Shown here: positions 51,651 to 64,000 of the stretch, piece after piece | How the letters are laid out: every line of letters begins with the position of its first letter | Numbering within the stretch: the stretch's first letter is position 1 | DNA from: Himantopus leucocephalus | Taxonomy: Eukaryota; Chordata; Aves; Charadriiformes; Recurvirostridae | Direction of reading: 5' to 3' | Length of the DNA stretch: 64,000 bases | Assembly (NCBI GenBank): GCA_003993805.1 | Contig: RSEF01000004.1 | Coordinates: 24,764,505 to 24,828,504, forward strand | Notes under the pieces: model-generated | What the model was told of the DNA's origin: nothing | What the model saw: the letters and a program-made list of their open reading frames with translations, nothing else | The model's database searches: none | Program-made: the position numbers and the translations under genes

Positions 51651-52162
51651 GAATGGGGAAAAAGAAGAAGAAAGAAGTGCTGCCGGTGCGTACAGACTGG
51701 CAGGGAGGAGGAACTAACTCCCCATCGCTGCTGCTGCTGCTGCTTCTGGTGCGCCTCATTGCTCTCTACATTTACTGCCTGAGCTAGTTACACTAGATTT
51801 TCCTTTAAAAACATCCAGGATGGAGAATTTTTTCCATGACCTTGTTCCCTACAAACATATGTACCTTATTTCCAACCTGAATTTATTTGGCTTCAATTTT
51901 GAGTCACGAGTCATGAATATAGTTAGTCTGATTAACTGCTGGTATTTACAGATGGTAACAAATCTAACCTTGATTTTGTATAATTCAGATGACGTAACCA
52001 GGGCAACATATGAAGCCAAGGCAAATGTTCTTCAGAGTTTCTTACCTCCACATCATTACCTCTGTCAGCCTAATTGATAATCTTTTAAAAAATTATATTC
52101 AGTTTGATTAAATCAATAAACATGCAGATCAGCTTTAATTTCACTGACCCATTTAAATTTAT

Positions 52163-52245
52163 TAGCTAACATGGGGCTGAATTCTGAATAATATTAATGA
52201 TAATTAATACTTATGAATAATAATTAGTTAGCCCCCTGTTAGCTA
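52163..52245. repeat. Imperfect inverted repeat (18-bp arms, AT-rich loop) in the GLRB intron
   Basis: The left arm TAGCTAACATGGGGCTGA (52163-52180) pairs with the right arm TTAGCCCCCTGTTAGCTA (52228-52245) at 16 of 18 positions. The 47-base loop is almost pure A/T and rich in TAAT/ATTA homeodomain-type cores. The surroundings (52.08-52.45 kb) are AT-rich. Could be a decayed MITE, a cruciform-prone element or part of a conserved noncoding enhancer. Nothing in the sequence decides between these. Confidence 0.6.
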
Positions 52246-53679
52246 TGCAATATTTTCCACTGATTGATGTCAGGCTTATAATTATTCATGTTATGCCACT
52301 TAGCCTTTAAAAGTACTGGCACAAAGTTAGCTTCTCGCTGTCTTTTGGAACCCTCCCAGTTTTAAAGGATTTATTAAAAAATCAACATTAATGTTCCACA
52401 GCACTCATGGACCGGCTCTTTAAAAAATCCTAGATGCAACTTAAGCTGAAATCTTGATCAAAAAATGTCTGACTTTAATAGCTACTGTTTAACACCCTCA
52501 TTAGCTACTGTCAATGAAAGCTATTTCATCATCTGATGGAATATATCTGGCTTTTCCCCAAACACAGAGCAGCTTATTTGTTCAACACTTTTGCCTTTTC
52601 TGCTAATTCTTGATACTTACAGCATCTCTGTCTAGTATTGGACCAACGCTCTTGTTACTGGTTTTTGTATTCTTGCTATACATGCAAAGCGACTCCCTAT
52701 TGCCCTCATTTATGCTAACCATATAACCCTTTTGTTGCCTACACATATTATCTACATCTATATTCTGGTTTTCAACTTGTATGAACTGCTACCAACTTCT
52801 CCATTTGCCAGTGAGAAGGAAAGAGAAGTGCTTGAAGCTGAGTTAGTTTTCAGTCTTTGGGGAGTTTGTTTTCAATTGTGCTGTTTGTTGGTTTTTTTTT
52901 TTTTTAAATTAGTATAGCTTCCCTCCTGCTTTGTAGCTGTTTTGAACATTTCTAGATAGCTCACCAGCATCATTTATATTTTTTGTTTAAATTCTTCCAC
53001 CCAGATGAGAAAAAAGAGTTTTCACATTTGTGAAATCTGTCCTTTCACGGCACCAAAAATACCGGGACTCGACTAAATTTGTTTTGTGCAAATAGAATAA
53101 AGACCCTTTCCAATTGACTGTTCATCCTGTGATCAAGTCCTCTTTATCCGTCAGGATGAAGTGTAATATAAAATGCCATCATTTTGGATTCAAGAATTTT
53201 TGAGAGCAGAAATGTATTGTTCATGATTTCTAGCAAAGCTTCAAACATGCTACAGCACTGGCAGCCTCTCAAGCTCAGCACGCCTCCCTCGGGCTGAAGT
53301 GCCTCCCTACTGTAATGCAGCATTCTCTGCCCTACGCAGCACCTCGTCTCTGCCATAAAATCACCTCTTCTGTTCCACCCAACCTCTTTTTGGCATGCAG
53401 ATCTGTCACTAGTGCTGCCAGTCGTGTAGGAGTCTTCCATACAAGATGAAGGAGGGGTTTTCTAACAAACTCCGTCATTAATCTTTCTAGCACTCATTTT
53501 GTGCTCTTCTCTTGCTCTTGCCATAATGATAGATGTAGATCATCAATAAAGTCATGGTTCTTTAGCATTAGTGCATATTCAGACTGAGTATATTTTCTGG
53601 TGCAGCTCGGCAGGAATTTGCTATCACAGTCCAAATATTCCCTGCAAAGTACGGCACAAAAAATACTTATACATAAAAT

Positions 53680-53810
53680 ATCACAGAATCACAGCATAGC
53701 TGAGGTTGGCAGGGACCTCTGGAGATCATCTAGTCCAACCCCCTGCTCAAAGCAGGTTGCTCAGGGCTGTTTTACAGTCGTGTTCTGAATTATCTCCAAG
53801 GATGGACACG
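53680..53810 (-). mobile_element. CR1 LINE 3'-end fragment
   Basis: ATCACAGAATCACAGCATAG, then GAGGTTGGCAGGGACCTCTG, GAGATCATCTAGTCCAACCC and TATCTCCAAGGATGGA are the reverse complement of the avian CR1 3' region. The element is therefore on the minus strand, the same sense as GLRB. It is 5'-truncated at about 53810 and lies within the last intron. Confidence 0.9.
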
Positions 53811-56800
53811 TGAGTCACTAGAGGAAAAAGCACCTACTCTGTACCTGAAATGTTGTCAGGAACTATTAAAATAGACTGCAGCCTGTGGTTTTCTGTACAA
53901 GGTAAAATGTAAACTGGGCTTCCAGTGGTTCTGCAAGAAAAATCTGAGTCCAGAGTGCCACTTGAGGGGAAAAGACAATATGGGAAGATCAGGTCACCAC
54001 AGGTCACCACCAGTAGTCTGCTATATTATAAATCAGTAGAGATGAACATAACCCAGATCCGCTTTCAGAGCCTAGATGTGGCTCTGACAAGATAAGGCAA
54101 GCAATAGCACTACTGCTTTTTAAAAATAACTGGGTTTAGAGCTATTACCACCACTTGCATAGCACTATTCATCATCCGCCAGAGCCATTCATTTAGCAAA
54201 TGTTCTCTCTAGTCATCAGCACATTATCTGTGGGGGAAAGCTTCTATAAATGGGCTTGATGAAAATGTGACTTTTCAAATCGAGGGGTGTTGTTGCAGTT
54301 AACAGTGCAATCTCTCCCTGTAATCGCACCACTGGTGAAAGCAAAAAGAAACTGATTCATCTTCAAAACATTTCCCTTTTTGCTTGTTTTTCTCACTGTA
54401 TGATGTTGCACTGCTAGGAAACACACGCAAACTCCTACTGAGGATTCCCAATAAAAACCCAGTGCCAGCAGTTACCACCAGGTTGCATAATTTTCTCCTC
54501 TGTTTAGAACAGCATCTACTTGCAGCCGCTATGAGCTAAGGGAGCCAAACTGTACTTTCTCATGGCTTCTTGCCTGTAAATGCATAGCCGTTGCCGCTCC
54601 TAGAAAAACACATCAGAAGTGCTTACGTTGAATTTTCTCTTTTTTTTCTACAAATTTGGGGTGATCTTGCCAGATAAACCACTTGACTTTAATCAGACAG
54701 TCATATCGATAAACGTCTGGGCTTAAAATGGCACTGACATTTCAAGGGTTTTTGTTGGAGGGGGCATTAGTCATAAAGCATGTATTCGGGGCTTGGGTGT
54801 ATGCTGGCAACATACAGCGTTTACGTCAGCCAGTACCCAGGATTTGGTGGACAGAAGTAGGCACGCATCCATGGAAGCCTCTCTCCATCTTTGGGTGACT
54901 GCCAAATTGTGAGCATTGTTTTCATCCTGCCATCTTCGCTGATGCTGTTGGTGACTACTGGTCACGATCACTGACTCTACTGACCCAGTGCCAAAAGTGC
55001 TTTCGGCTGAAAACTTCCAGGTGGACCCCTGCAGGTTCTGTTACAGGGGATCCCTTCTCCTCGCCTTCAATTACGAATGGCATCAAGCTTTTAATGTTTA
55101 GGATATACTGAAAAGTTTATCCCTTTACCCAATTTCTTGTCATAAGAAAGGAACAATAGCTGCTTGTATTTTTAAGTACGATCACGTGGTTTTGTTATGG
55201 CTTGTTTTTAACTAATATCAAACATGCCAAGTCTCCAGACCAGATGCCATTTTTTATATTTCACAAATGGAGCAAGCACATGAAAACAAGTTGTTCCATG
55301 AGGGCTGGAACCAGGGACGCCTGACCGACCCGCTTGCTTCCCTGCGCTCCCTCTGATCCTTCCCACCCCTGGGACCTTCCCACCCCAGCAACCCCCCATA
55401 CCTTACATGCCGGCCCCTTCACCAAATCTCCTGCAGAGACGTCACTGCTCCAACGCTGCATGGCTGCAAGAGGCAGCAAGAGTGCAACTTGCTGCTTGGG
55501 AAATGCTGGTAAACTGGTCTGGCATCAGGATCGGGGTCATTTTAAAGTGAAATAAAGTAATTTCTCTTTTTAAACTTGATTCCCCTCTAATAACTTACAG
55601 ATATGCATTAGCACCATTCAGTTAATGTCTCATAATAAGTAAGTGCTTCATTTCAACTGGAGAAACACTTATGGATGCAATTATCCATGCTCTCTGTTTT
55701 ACCCCACTTGAATTTTTCTGCTTCCAGGTCTTTCCTGTTGGCTTTACCTTTGAGTTCCCTCTGGTCTACCCACTGTTTCAAGCCGCGCTATGGTGAGATT
55801 TCCAGCTACACCCTCAGTCACTTTTGCCTTAGTATCACCTCCTATGTGGAAAAAGAATATACTTGAGCATTTTTATGGGGTGCACACTCATTTCAGGGAT
55901 GCAGCGCTAAGCTGTCCTTTTCTCCTAAAGCTATGTCTCTCCAGACATTTAGCGCATTATTTGCTGTCTCCTCACACACAATCCTACATGACCCTGATGA
56001 GAAATAGCTCCTGAAGTTCTGGGACAGCACTCTGGCCTCTTTTTGTTTCATATTCTTTATGCCTTTCAACATACTTTTTTTTCCATTACCTGTTTCTTTA
56101 GTGTTTCCCTCCCTTGCATATTTGCCATATGACAAATGCATTCTCTGCTTGATTATTACTAGGTCTGTATGGGAGCAATCCAAATGTTGTGGGGCAGGCC
56201 TAGTTTTGGATTAGGAGTCAGAGCTACCAAAAGATTTAGACCTGTTCTGATTTAGGAGTTTAGTACAGGTGTCTCCAGGGCTGAGAACTCTCACAGTACT
56301 CCTACATGGTAGCTGGTTCAAAGAGGGAGTTTTCAGCTAGGCAGATTTATAGCGTTCAAATATATAAAATCTAGCATCATTGTCCTACCACATCCTGATG
56401 TGAAATGACTCATTGGTCTGGGACCTTTTTCTATCTCAGCCTGGTGATCTGCCCAGAAATTACCAGCCCAGGACACCCTTCCTCAGGTGGGCTATATTTC
56501 AAAGCAGGCAGCTGGATACAACTTGAATGACTAGCCGTGAGGGGAGGAGACCACTCGGCCACATGACCAGCTTTTACAGCAATGAATACGTACTTCCAAT
56601 ATGTCTCGGTAAACAAATGTTTTGTAACTCCCTGTATAAAGATAATCAGAAGCTACCCATCGCCAGGACTCCATGTAAATCCCACACGGATTGTTGTTGC
56701 AGAGATTATAGATATTGCAATGTTAAAGGTCTCTGATAACAAATTGGGAAAATTATTAAAAGATTAAAGGATAGCATAGGTGATAAAAGTTATCAATTTA

Positions 56801-58251
56801 TTCTCCTTATGGCTATGACAATGGCAAGCACCTTAAAGTGTGTACACACGGAGGAGAGTCAGTAATTTAGCCATTTGGTTTTGTTCACACTACTGAAAAA
56901 CTACTTTTTTCTTAATCTTGTCATTGATCAAGCTGAACACTTACACTTGTTAAGTACTTGAAATCGGAATAAATAGATTTTATGCTGCTCTGCTGGACTG
57001 TTGCAACTATTTTGTCACAAGAAACAGCTGAATTTGGGATCCGCAAATTGCTGAACACAAAAATATCACATTCAGTTCAGGGGAAGCAAAACTGTAGCGG
57101 AGCCATCTTTCTTTCTACTCAGTTCCCACATTGCCTGGGCTTGGGGAATTACTTGTGACACAAGTCAAAGCAGACATGGGGTTGCTCTAAGCTGAGCCTG
57201 GTTGCCTGCCAAAACAGTCCCCAGGAGACTCTTCTACCAGATGAGAATTATGGTAGTCAAGTGCACTGCTCTGCCATATCCTCAGCTCCTCTGGACTGTG
57301 GGGCGTGGGGCATGGGGCATGGGGCAATGCCAGCTTGGTACTAGGACAGCATTTCCACCTTTCCGGCATAAACTACTCCCTCCTTAGAGAAATGTTAAAG
57401 TCATATTGTATGCTACCAATATTATCGCTTGGATCTGGCCTAATAGCTTTTTTCAACCATCAAAATTGCCAAGTCACTGAAAACTATAAGACAAATTCAT
57501 ATTCCACACATTGAAGCATAACATATCTTCTTCTGTAGAATAAATGTCAATTAAATATCACTCAGGACTGAGGGCAGTCGGCCTGGGATGTCTGATAACT
57601 CTTGGAGCACGAACAGGGAGTTTTACACCACCAGGAATTTAGCTACATGATGGAAAACTTGGGCCTGAGCGAAGATGTACATCTCATCTTTATCCATATA
57701 AAGACATCTGACCATTTTACCCATAAACACTATCTGGCAACACAAGAAATGCAGGAGCTGTTTGACAGACAAACAGACCTGTCTTTTGTTTACAAATGCC
57801 AAGACTTCTGGATCCCTGGCTTCAGAGATGCTTGACATGCAACGCGGTGCAGCTGTGGCCATCCCGGGGAAAGCAATGAGACGGGTGTTATTTGAGTACG
57901 CTCTCAGCAAATACTGACTGAGAGTCCTGTCCTCTGCATAGTTACAGTTTGACAGCTGCTATTTATTATGAGAAAAATAGCAACTGTAAAGCTGCTTGCT
58001 ACTTTACCTGAAGCTCAGCAGCAACCGTGGTGCTAGGATACTAAAAGACCGATTTTTCATTTAGTACATCTGACCCGAAACCACTGGGGACCAATTGGTC
58101 AGATTGCTAGCCATTAATTACCAGCATGTTTTTAACGTCTTGGCCACTTCTAAGATTAAGCACTATCCAAAACTATTACGACACCATATTCCTGGAACTG
58201 TGTTAATAGAGGATAATGTTGATTTTGCGTACGCAGCTTCGCAGCTCCTAC

Positions 58252-58544
58252 CTGTAAAGTGCTGATGTGGACGGGAGTCCCTGTGCCATTCACAGTGTTC
58301 TTCTTGGCAGCGTTTCCACCCTTCCCTTCCGCTTGCTCTGCCTTGGCAATCTTTGCTTTTTCGGCTTCAATTCTCTTTGGATTGTTTAGCATTACCTGAA
58401 CGACCGCATACTCCACCAGGGATGCAAAGCCAAAGAGAAGGCAAACGATCAGCCAAACATCTAAGGCCTTCACGTAAGACACTTTGGGAAGTTCAGCGGC
58501 AAGAGTGGTACATTCAGATGCCAAGCTGAGCACTGAGAAAATAC
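58252..58544 (-). CDS. GLRB: GLRB internal exon: M2, M3 and proximal cytoplasmic loop
   Basis: After the acceptor TTTCATAG two bases complete a Gly codon. The exon then encodes [20 protein letters not shown], which is most of the pore-lining M2 helix and the M2-M3 linker. M3 follows ([20 protein letters not shown], then [12 protein letters not shown]), and after it the charged loop start [20 protein letters not shown] and [13 protein letters not shown]. It ends in a complete codon, CAG, with the strong donor GTAGGA, and joins the terminal exon in phase 0. It is 293 bp with no stop. The preceding exon (M1 and the first M2 residues) must lie above 64 kb. An open frame continues into the intron past the donor, but the known protein splices here to VGETRCKK. 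Confidence 0.97.
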
Positions 58545-61354
58545 CTATGAAAAGAAAAACAATATATTCATTAAAGAAAACGTACCCTTATTGACACTGG
58601 CTGTGCTGTTCCTCTGAAACGGACAAGACTGGATGATGTCTGGTAAGAGTGAATGGGACTTCACAATGTGGTCGGTGCAGCAGGTATAAAAAATGCACAT
58701 GCCTTCAGTTAATGAACAAGTTAAACCGAATGCTTAGGTAGGATATTGCAGTTAATGGTGAATTATTAATAATGAGTACCTTCATTTTCTAAACAGAGAA
58801 ACAAGTAAGCGAGGCTAAACTGGTTCCTGTGGTTTTCCTGCCCCATCACACATCACACAGTTGGGAAATGGGCTTTCCAAAGGCTTATCTTACAATGTGC
58901 ATCTAAGTCTGGGAAGATGGAAGAGAAATATATAATACTTAAACCAAAAGACTCCACGTCCTTTAAATTAGACTGCTGCTGTCCCAGAAATCTGAACTGT
59001 GCTACAACAGAAGCAATTCTCTGAATGGCCTGTCCACATGTGGGTTATGCAAACCTTAGGTGAAAGGGAAGTTTTTGCTGAAAAGCAAAGCTGTACCAGC
59101 ACATTAAAAAGTCTGTGTTCCCGATTCACTGTGAAGATGAAAACACTGAGGTGACTGAGGGTCTACGATCATTCCCTATTCAAGCTTCCAGGATCTATAG
59201 GAAGCTTCCTAGATAAAGAGCATTTCAGGAAGGCCTTAATATGAAAAAACCCACACATCTGCAAAGGCTGTTGAAAGGTCACACTCATTGCCAAACTGGG
59301 TTTCAACAAGCATTTCTCCTAACAAGGCTTCCAAATGTCACCATCAACACAGGGCTCACATCACAAGAGACAAAATACAAGCCTGATCTCAAAGAAAGAT
59401 TTCCCATGGGCTCCTATGAAATGGAAATAGTAGCATGAACAGCTACATTTGGGAAAAGCTAACTTTAGAAATGGCTTTCATGTAGGGAAAACTTAGCTCA
59501 ACCTCCAGTTCAGAATGTCCCATTTCAGTTTTGTGAACTCTAATGATAAAAATCTTTAGTTACAAGTGGGCGGCTTCATCAAATGTAATTGATGTCTATA
59601 CAAAACGTTGGCCAAAAGGAGATACTCAGTCTCAACTGTGTTTCTTAGAATGGTCACACGTGGTATCCAAAGCATGAAAAATTTTCTAATTCATAGAGAG
59701 ATCATTTGCTTCAGATCCATTTTAAGTAACTGAGGATGTGAAAATGTTAATAAAACTTAAAGTGTCCATATTGGCCTATGAAAGTATACAATTCTAGTTG
59801 ATCATAAATAACACATCATTCTTTTGCTACTGTTCCCATTTGGATTCTAATAAGATTGATATGATACTTTATTTGGTGTTAATCTCAGATGGGCAATTTA
59901 CTAGCTGCTGAAACACTGAAGAGAAAGTATAAAGAAATGATTACAGTCATACGATTTTAAAATACAAAATTTTCTGATGTTTTATTTAGAAATGTATAAT
60001 ATCAACATATCATTGCAAAGCTGGATCTTTCTGTCCATTGGGATAATACAGAATGGCGGGCGAGATGTGCTATCTCAGATGAGAATGACATAGCAAATAT
60101 TGAATCAACAATCCTCAGTGTCCACTCTTGCTTATTTTCCATCTACTGTATCTGAAGCACTCAAGTACTGTCCATAAGGATAGAAAGTGAGTATAGAATC
60201 GTCCCCTTTTAAAAAAAAAATATTTTCACTGACCAACACCAGCTGTCTGGGGATGAACACTAATTATGGATCATAAGGAACTGCAATAACAAGTACAAAT
60301 AAGGCTGTACTGCCTCTTAACATATATAAGACACCTCTGCCTATGCCCAGCTTGTGTTTGTTCTCTAAGAGTGTACTGGATCAAGTACCACGCATGTGTA
60401 TGCTAGACTTCTGAAAGGCAACCTCTACCTTTCCCTGAATAACCAAATTAGCCAATGACATGGACTGGCTTAACATCTTGGGTATTGTATTTTTTTTTCC
60501 CTACTGACTTTAAAAGTGTTTACTATGTTAATATGTGTGTATTATTATCATGCTGAGTGCTGGAAACATTTGTACAACCACATTGTAGAGCTTAAAACAC
60601 CAGATATTACAATCTTGACTTTAATTCCGCAAAACTAACTTAGAAATTCTACTAGCTGAAGAGTTGTTAGTGGAGCTATCATAAATCTGTTCAGTACAGC
60701 AATTGAGGTCATGGAGACCTGTCGCTAATTTCCATTTGTCTGGATTCCCAGGATGAAAAGTTCATTCTCAGAGTCTGAGAAACTTCTAGGTTTTCAAGGT
60801 AAGAATAAAGTGAGATAGAAGCACAGAAATATTTAATTAAGTGACCACTTGCTGCCAGATCAGAGTTCACATGGCCTCGGAGACCCTAGTACCAGAGTTG
60901 CAATTGCACCTCTGGCAGCAGCTGCACGAGGTATCTACCTAACACAGTCCAAAGCTCAAGGCTCAAACATGAGTGAGGAGAATGAACAAATAAACTGCAA
61001 GATTGCTTATTTTTTTTTAAAAAAAAAAAGGAAAAAAAATCCCCCTTTTCTTCTCAGGGAGCACTAAAAAGAAGGGACAGAACTCCTTCTTCCATGCTTG
61101 CAAAGTAAAGGGAAAGTTGGCCTTTCTAGGAAATACCTCATTTTTGCCCCTAGTCTGGCATCCCTCTTGATGGCAAAGTTTAGCTTATCTGTAAGATTAG
61201 CTAGCTCCCAGCCTAAAGCATGAGTGTATAGAGCTACTATTTTAAAAATACTACCTAAGGCTACATGTGGATCATATCTGAACGTGCCAGTCCAGCAAAG
61301 CACTGCAGCACATGCTGCCAGATAAATAAATCTCCCTTTTTTGAATCCATCAAA

Positions 61355-61655
61355 CTTACTGGCCTCAGCACTATCTCCTGGCAGTGAATTCCACAGGTTA
61401 ATTATGTGCTGTATAAAATAGTATTTTCTGATTTATATTACTGCTTTAAAAATGTCTGGCTTCATCTCACTAATGTTATTGAAAAAGGTAATATTCTGTC
61501 TTGCTTTCCTTATACTTTGATATCTCTAATACCTTCACTTCTCTCATTAAACTTTGTAAACTAAAAGACATAAATATGCCAATCCTTCTTCATACTACAG
61601 TTTTATCATATATCTTTATGTCTTTTCTTTGAGACCCCACATTTGTTACAATTTT
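61355..61655 (-). mobile_element. Ancient CR1/L3-like LINE fragment
   Basis: TGGCAGTGAATTCCACAGGT followed by TAATTATGTGCTGTATAAAA is recognisable as part of an old amniote CR1 reverse-transcriptase 3' region (consensus-like form: GCAGTGAGTTCCACAGGTTA ATTATG with GCTGTGTGAA). Downstream echoes such as CCAATCCTTCTTCAT keep the order of the family. It has many indels and no open frame, so it is an old insertion compared with the copy at 63.3 kb. Confidence 0.65.
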
Positions 61656-63330
61656 ATAAAATGAAATGACTAGAAGTAAGACAGATCTGAGGACAGGAGT
61701 GATGGGGGCAGGGGGAGGAAGCCTGGCTGTAGACCTAGCTGTCCTTTGCATGTGGGGAAAATATCATTGATCACTGCTCCAAGCTTTCAATTACCCTATC
61801 GTACCCCTGTCTGCACTCTGGACTAACGCTCCACGCTGTCAGGCCGCTGTGGGCGGACAGAAGTCTGACGTCCCTCAGATCCCTATAGCTCCAGGAAAGA
61901 TCTTACTCCCTTTGGGGATCACATGGCAGTGAAGGAAAGAAAGGAATTTTTTAAACGGATGCTGGCACACTTTCCACTTGTAAGGAACTGGAGAGTCCTC
62001 TACTGGGCTCACCAGCACCTAATTAGACAGAAGCATTCAGTGGTATCAGCCTTTACATTGCTTAGCCACAGCTGTCCAGATACCAGTTCTTTGTGGGCTT
62101 CCCTACTGCCAGATGATCTAGTTGGGTGAAATGATACAGGCATAAATAGGGCTTGCAACTTATTTTGTTCCTACATGGACACAGGACTTTTCTTCAAACA
62201 AACATACATTCTTTTCCCAGAATGCCAATCAGTCTACAAAAACATATTCTGCTTACTGGCTTGCAAAGTGTCTTGTATTCCTAAATCACTTGGAAACTTT
62301 TGAGATGCCTTGCCATGGGGAGCAGTAGCCCAGTATATTTAATTCTAGGGAGGACTGCATAAGATATTCCTAAGTAAATCTGAAGTAGCTTCTCATCTGA
62401 TGAGATCTGTATCTAGCCATTGAGAGTGTAGCAGCCATTGGCAACACCTTCTTGGGATTAGATATCATTCACTTGACACACAAATGTTAATCTTGTTAGA
62501 CTTCAAGGTCAACTATGTTCAAGGATGTAGCTAGAAGAGGTAGTTTGTTGCCCTCCTGCAAACTGGAGAAGCATAAATTTTACCCCAGTGACAGTGTTAA
62601 CAACTTGTGTTACTAAATACTGACTCATGACTAAAGGACGGTCAGATTTAGAGGTTTTTTGCTTCTCTGGGGATTCAGCAAAAGTCATATAAACAGGCCA
62701 ACGGTTAGTGTCTTTGAAAATGCATTATTTCAGAAATGCCAATACATAAAAGGAACCAATAAACACTTATAATAAATGAAACAAATAAACAATAAATAAG
62801 CATGTATGTTTAGTCACAAGATATCTATGTTACATAGATCAGCACTATGTCTCTTATAAATCTAATATATAAATAATAAGCCTGTCTGGTTGGCTATTTG
62901 AAGCACAGGATTATAAAAGTGGAAATACAGCTCAGGTTTTGATCGTATTGGAGCTCAGTATGTGAAAAATATTTCCAGTTCTTGTTCCTGTCTTTTTAAT
63001 TTAATGCATGCTACATTTTCCCCACACTTTTTTTCTTAAAATATCTTATGTTTCGCATTATGGAATGCATCTGTGCTACTTTTCAAGGTAAGAGATTATA
63101 TTTGTTACTTGCTATCAAACTAATATAGATTGTGACTCCTCCCCAAGAAACTATTAATATTTTTAAAGGTCAAAAGAAAAAAAGCTGATTTGTATTCTGA
63201 AATAGACCTTTAAAAAAAAGATACAATAAATATAATGAAATAGTGGGTTCGTTACATTTAATTAGAGCAAGGCAGCTAACTGTGGCTCACAAGCCAAATG
63301 TAGCACTCCGGTCACGGTTCTCCAGATTTT

Positions 63331-63812
63331 AGAATAGAATAGACTATTTTTAGTTCTGGTGACCTACAACAATCATCTAATCCAACTGCCTGACCAATTC
63401 AGGGCTGACCAAAAGTTAAAGCATGTTATTAAGGGCATTACCCAAATTCCTTTTAAACACCGACAGGCTTGGGGCATCAACCACCTCTCCAGGAAGCCTG
63501 TTCCAGTGCTTGACAACCCTCTCAGTAAAGAAATGCTTCCTAATGTCCAGTCTGAACCTCCCCTGGCACAGCTCTGGACCATTCCCACATGTCCTGGCAC
63601 TGGATACCAGGGAGAAGAGCTCAGCACCACTTCCCCTCCTCAGGAAGCTGTAAAGAGAAATGAGGTCACCCCTCAGCCTCCTTTCCTCCACACTAGATAA
63701 GTCCAAAGTCCTCAGCTGCTCCTCATAGGACATTCCTTCCAGCCCTTTCACCAGCTTTGTTGCCCTTCTCTGGATGCATTCAAGGACCTGAATATCCTTC
63801 TTAAATTGTGGG
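63331..63812 (-). mobile_element. CR1 LINE fragment with open C-terminal ORF2 segment
   Basis: This is a ~480-bp 5'-truncated CR1 copy on the minus strand. Frame 63416-63812 is uninterrupted and encodes the C-terminal part of the CR1 reverse transcriptase [23 protein letters not shown], then [20 protein letters not shown], and near the end [20 protein letters not shown], before a stop at 63416. The 3' part reads CATCTAATCCAACTGCCTGACC in the antisense direction and ends with AGAATAGAATAGACTA. The absence of frameshifts suggests a fairly recent insertion. It cannot move, since most of ORF2 and all of ORF1 are missing. Confidence 0.92.
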
Positions 63813-64000
63813 GGGTTTGTGGCTTTTAGTTTATTTTGCATGTCACATCACTGGAGGAGGAAGAGGCATGGTAGGTGATCAGCAGGTAAGTTGATGCTTT
63901 TCCACCTAACAAAATTTGGCACCGTTCCTGCTCCAGCTGGCCTAACACAGGGATTTCAGGTACTCAGTGCTGCAAGAACTGCACATCATAGACACAGACT

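Larger units (their letters stand above)
48107..58251 (-). other. GLRB: GLRB last intron (10,145 bp)
   Basis: Bounded by donor GTAGGA at 58251 and the acceptor ending CATAG at 48107. It contains a CR1 fragment (53.7 kb), a possible old CR1 tail near 50.0 kb, an imperfect hairpin at 52.16-52.25 kb, short tandem repeats at 50.7 and 51.6 kb, a G(10) run near 48.95 kb, and GC-richer patches at 51.07-51.3 and 55.3-55.5 kb. No additional exon is apparent. Confidence 0.88.
58545..64000 (-). other. GLRB: GLRB upstream intron (partial)
   Basis: Begins immediately upstream of the M2-M3 exon and runs off the right edge. I looked for the M1 exon (with WLSFWINPDAS) and did not find it. Besides two CR1 copies (61.36-61.66 and 63.33-63.81 kb) it is AT-rich intron with short spurious frames. 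Confidence 0.8.

Noticed and set aside
58156..58251. Continuation of the GLRB M2-M3 frame past the exon ([12 protein letters not shown]...)
   Set aside because: A strong donor lies at 58251 and the known protein continues with the terminal exon in phase 0, so this is intron read-through.
58545..64000. Search for the preceding GLRB exon (M1, WLSFWINPDAS)
   Set aside because: Not seen; the exon presumably lies beyond the window.

Overview
This is a vertebrate, almost certainly avian, nuclear window. It has long introns, vertebrate splice signals, one CpG island, and CR1 LINE fragments ending in the bird-typical 3' tail (around 7.2, 53.7 and 63.3-63.8 kb). There are no bacterial-style operons, tRNA or rRNA genes, or CRISPR arrays. 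Protein-coding content is small: four exons of two neuronal ligand-gated ion channel genes, both on the minus strand.

Right part (47.8-64 kb): the 3' end of GLRB, the glycine receptor beta subunit. The exon at 58252-58544 encodes most of M2, M3 and the start of the large cytoplasmic loop. The terminal exon at 47810-48106 encodes the gephyrin-binding part of the loop and M4, ending in TGA. They are separated by a 10.1-kb intron. Upstream GLRB exons lie beyond 64 kb.

Middle (about 29-47.8 kb): the GLRB 3'UTR and about 18 kb of intergenic DNA. It holds ancient repeats, a decayed inverted-repeat element around 42.7-43.0 kb and a CTCF-like motif near 44.95 kb. I see no gene here.

Left part (1-29 kb): the 5' end of GRIA2, the AMPA receptor GluA2 subunit. 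It sits in a CpG island (about 26.6-29.15 kb) with a near-perfect REST/RE1 silencer at 28915-28935, Sp1-like and NRF1-like sites, a first coding exon (28291-28378, signal peptide) and exon 2 (27712-27852, start of the amino-terminal domain). The remaining 27.7 kb is GRIA2 intron 2; I found no exon 3 by eye. That intron carries one CR1 tail and one avian LTR-like repeat interrupted by an assembly gap (16.5-17.4 kb).

The two genes lie head-to-tail (GLRB upstream, GRIA2 downstream, same strand). From memory this is also the arrangement on human chromosome 4q, so the window looks like a conserved neuronal receptor neighbourhood. Assembly quality is poor around the CpG island and the LTR: two N gaps, five single Ns (three inside G/C homopolymers) and one exact 41-bp duplication flanking a single N.

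I found no previously undescribed biological system. The most informative second-look items are the RE1 site, an upstream ORF overlapping the GRIA2 start codon, a TATA-containing palindrome plus NRF1-like site just inside intron 2, an imperfect hairpin in the GLRB intron, and the assembly artefacts.
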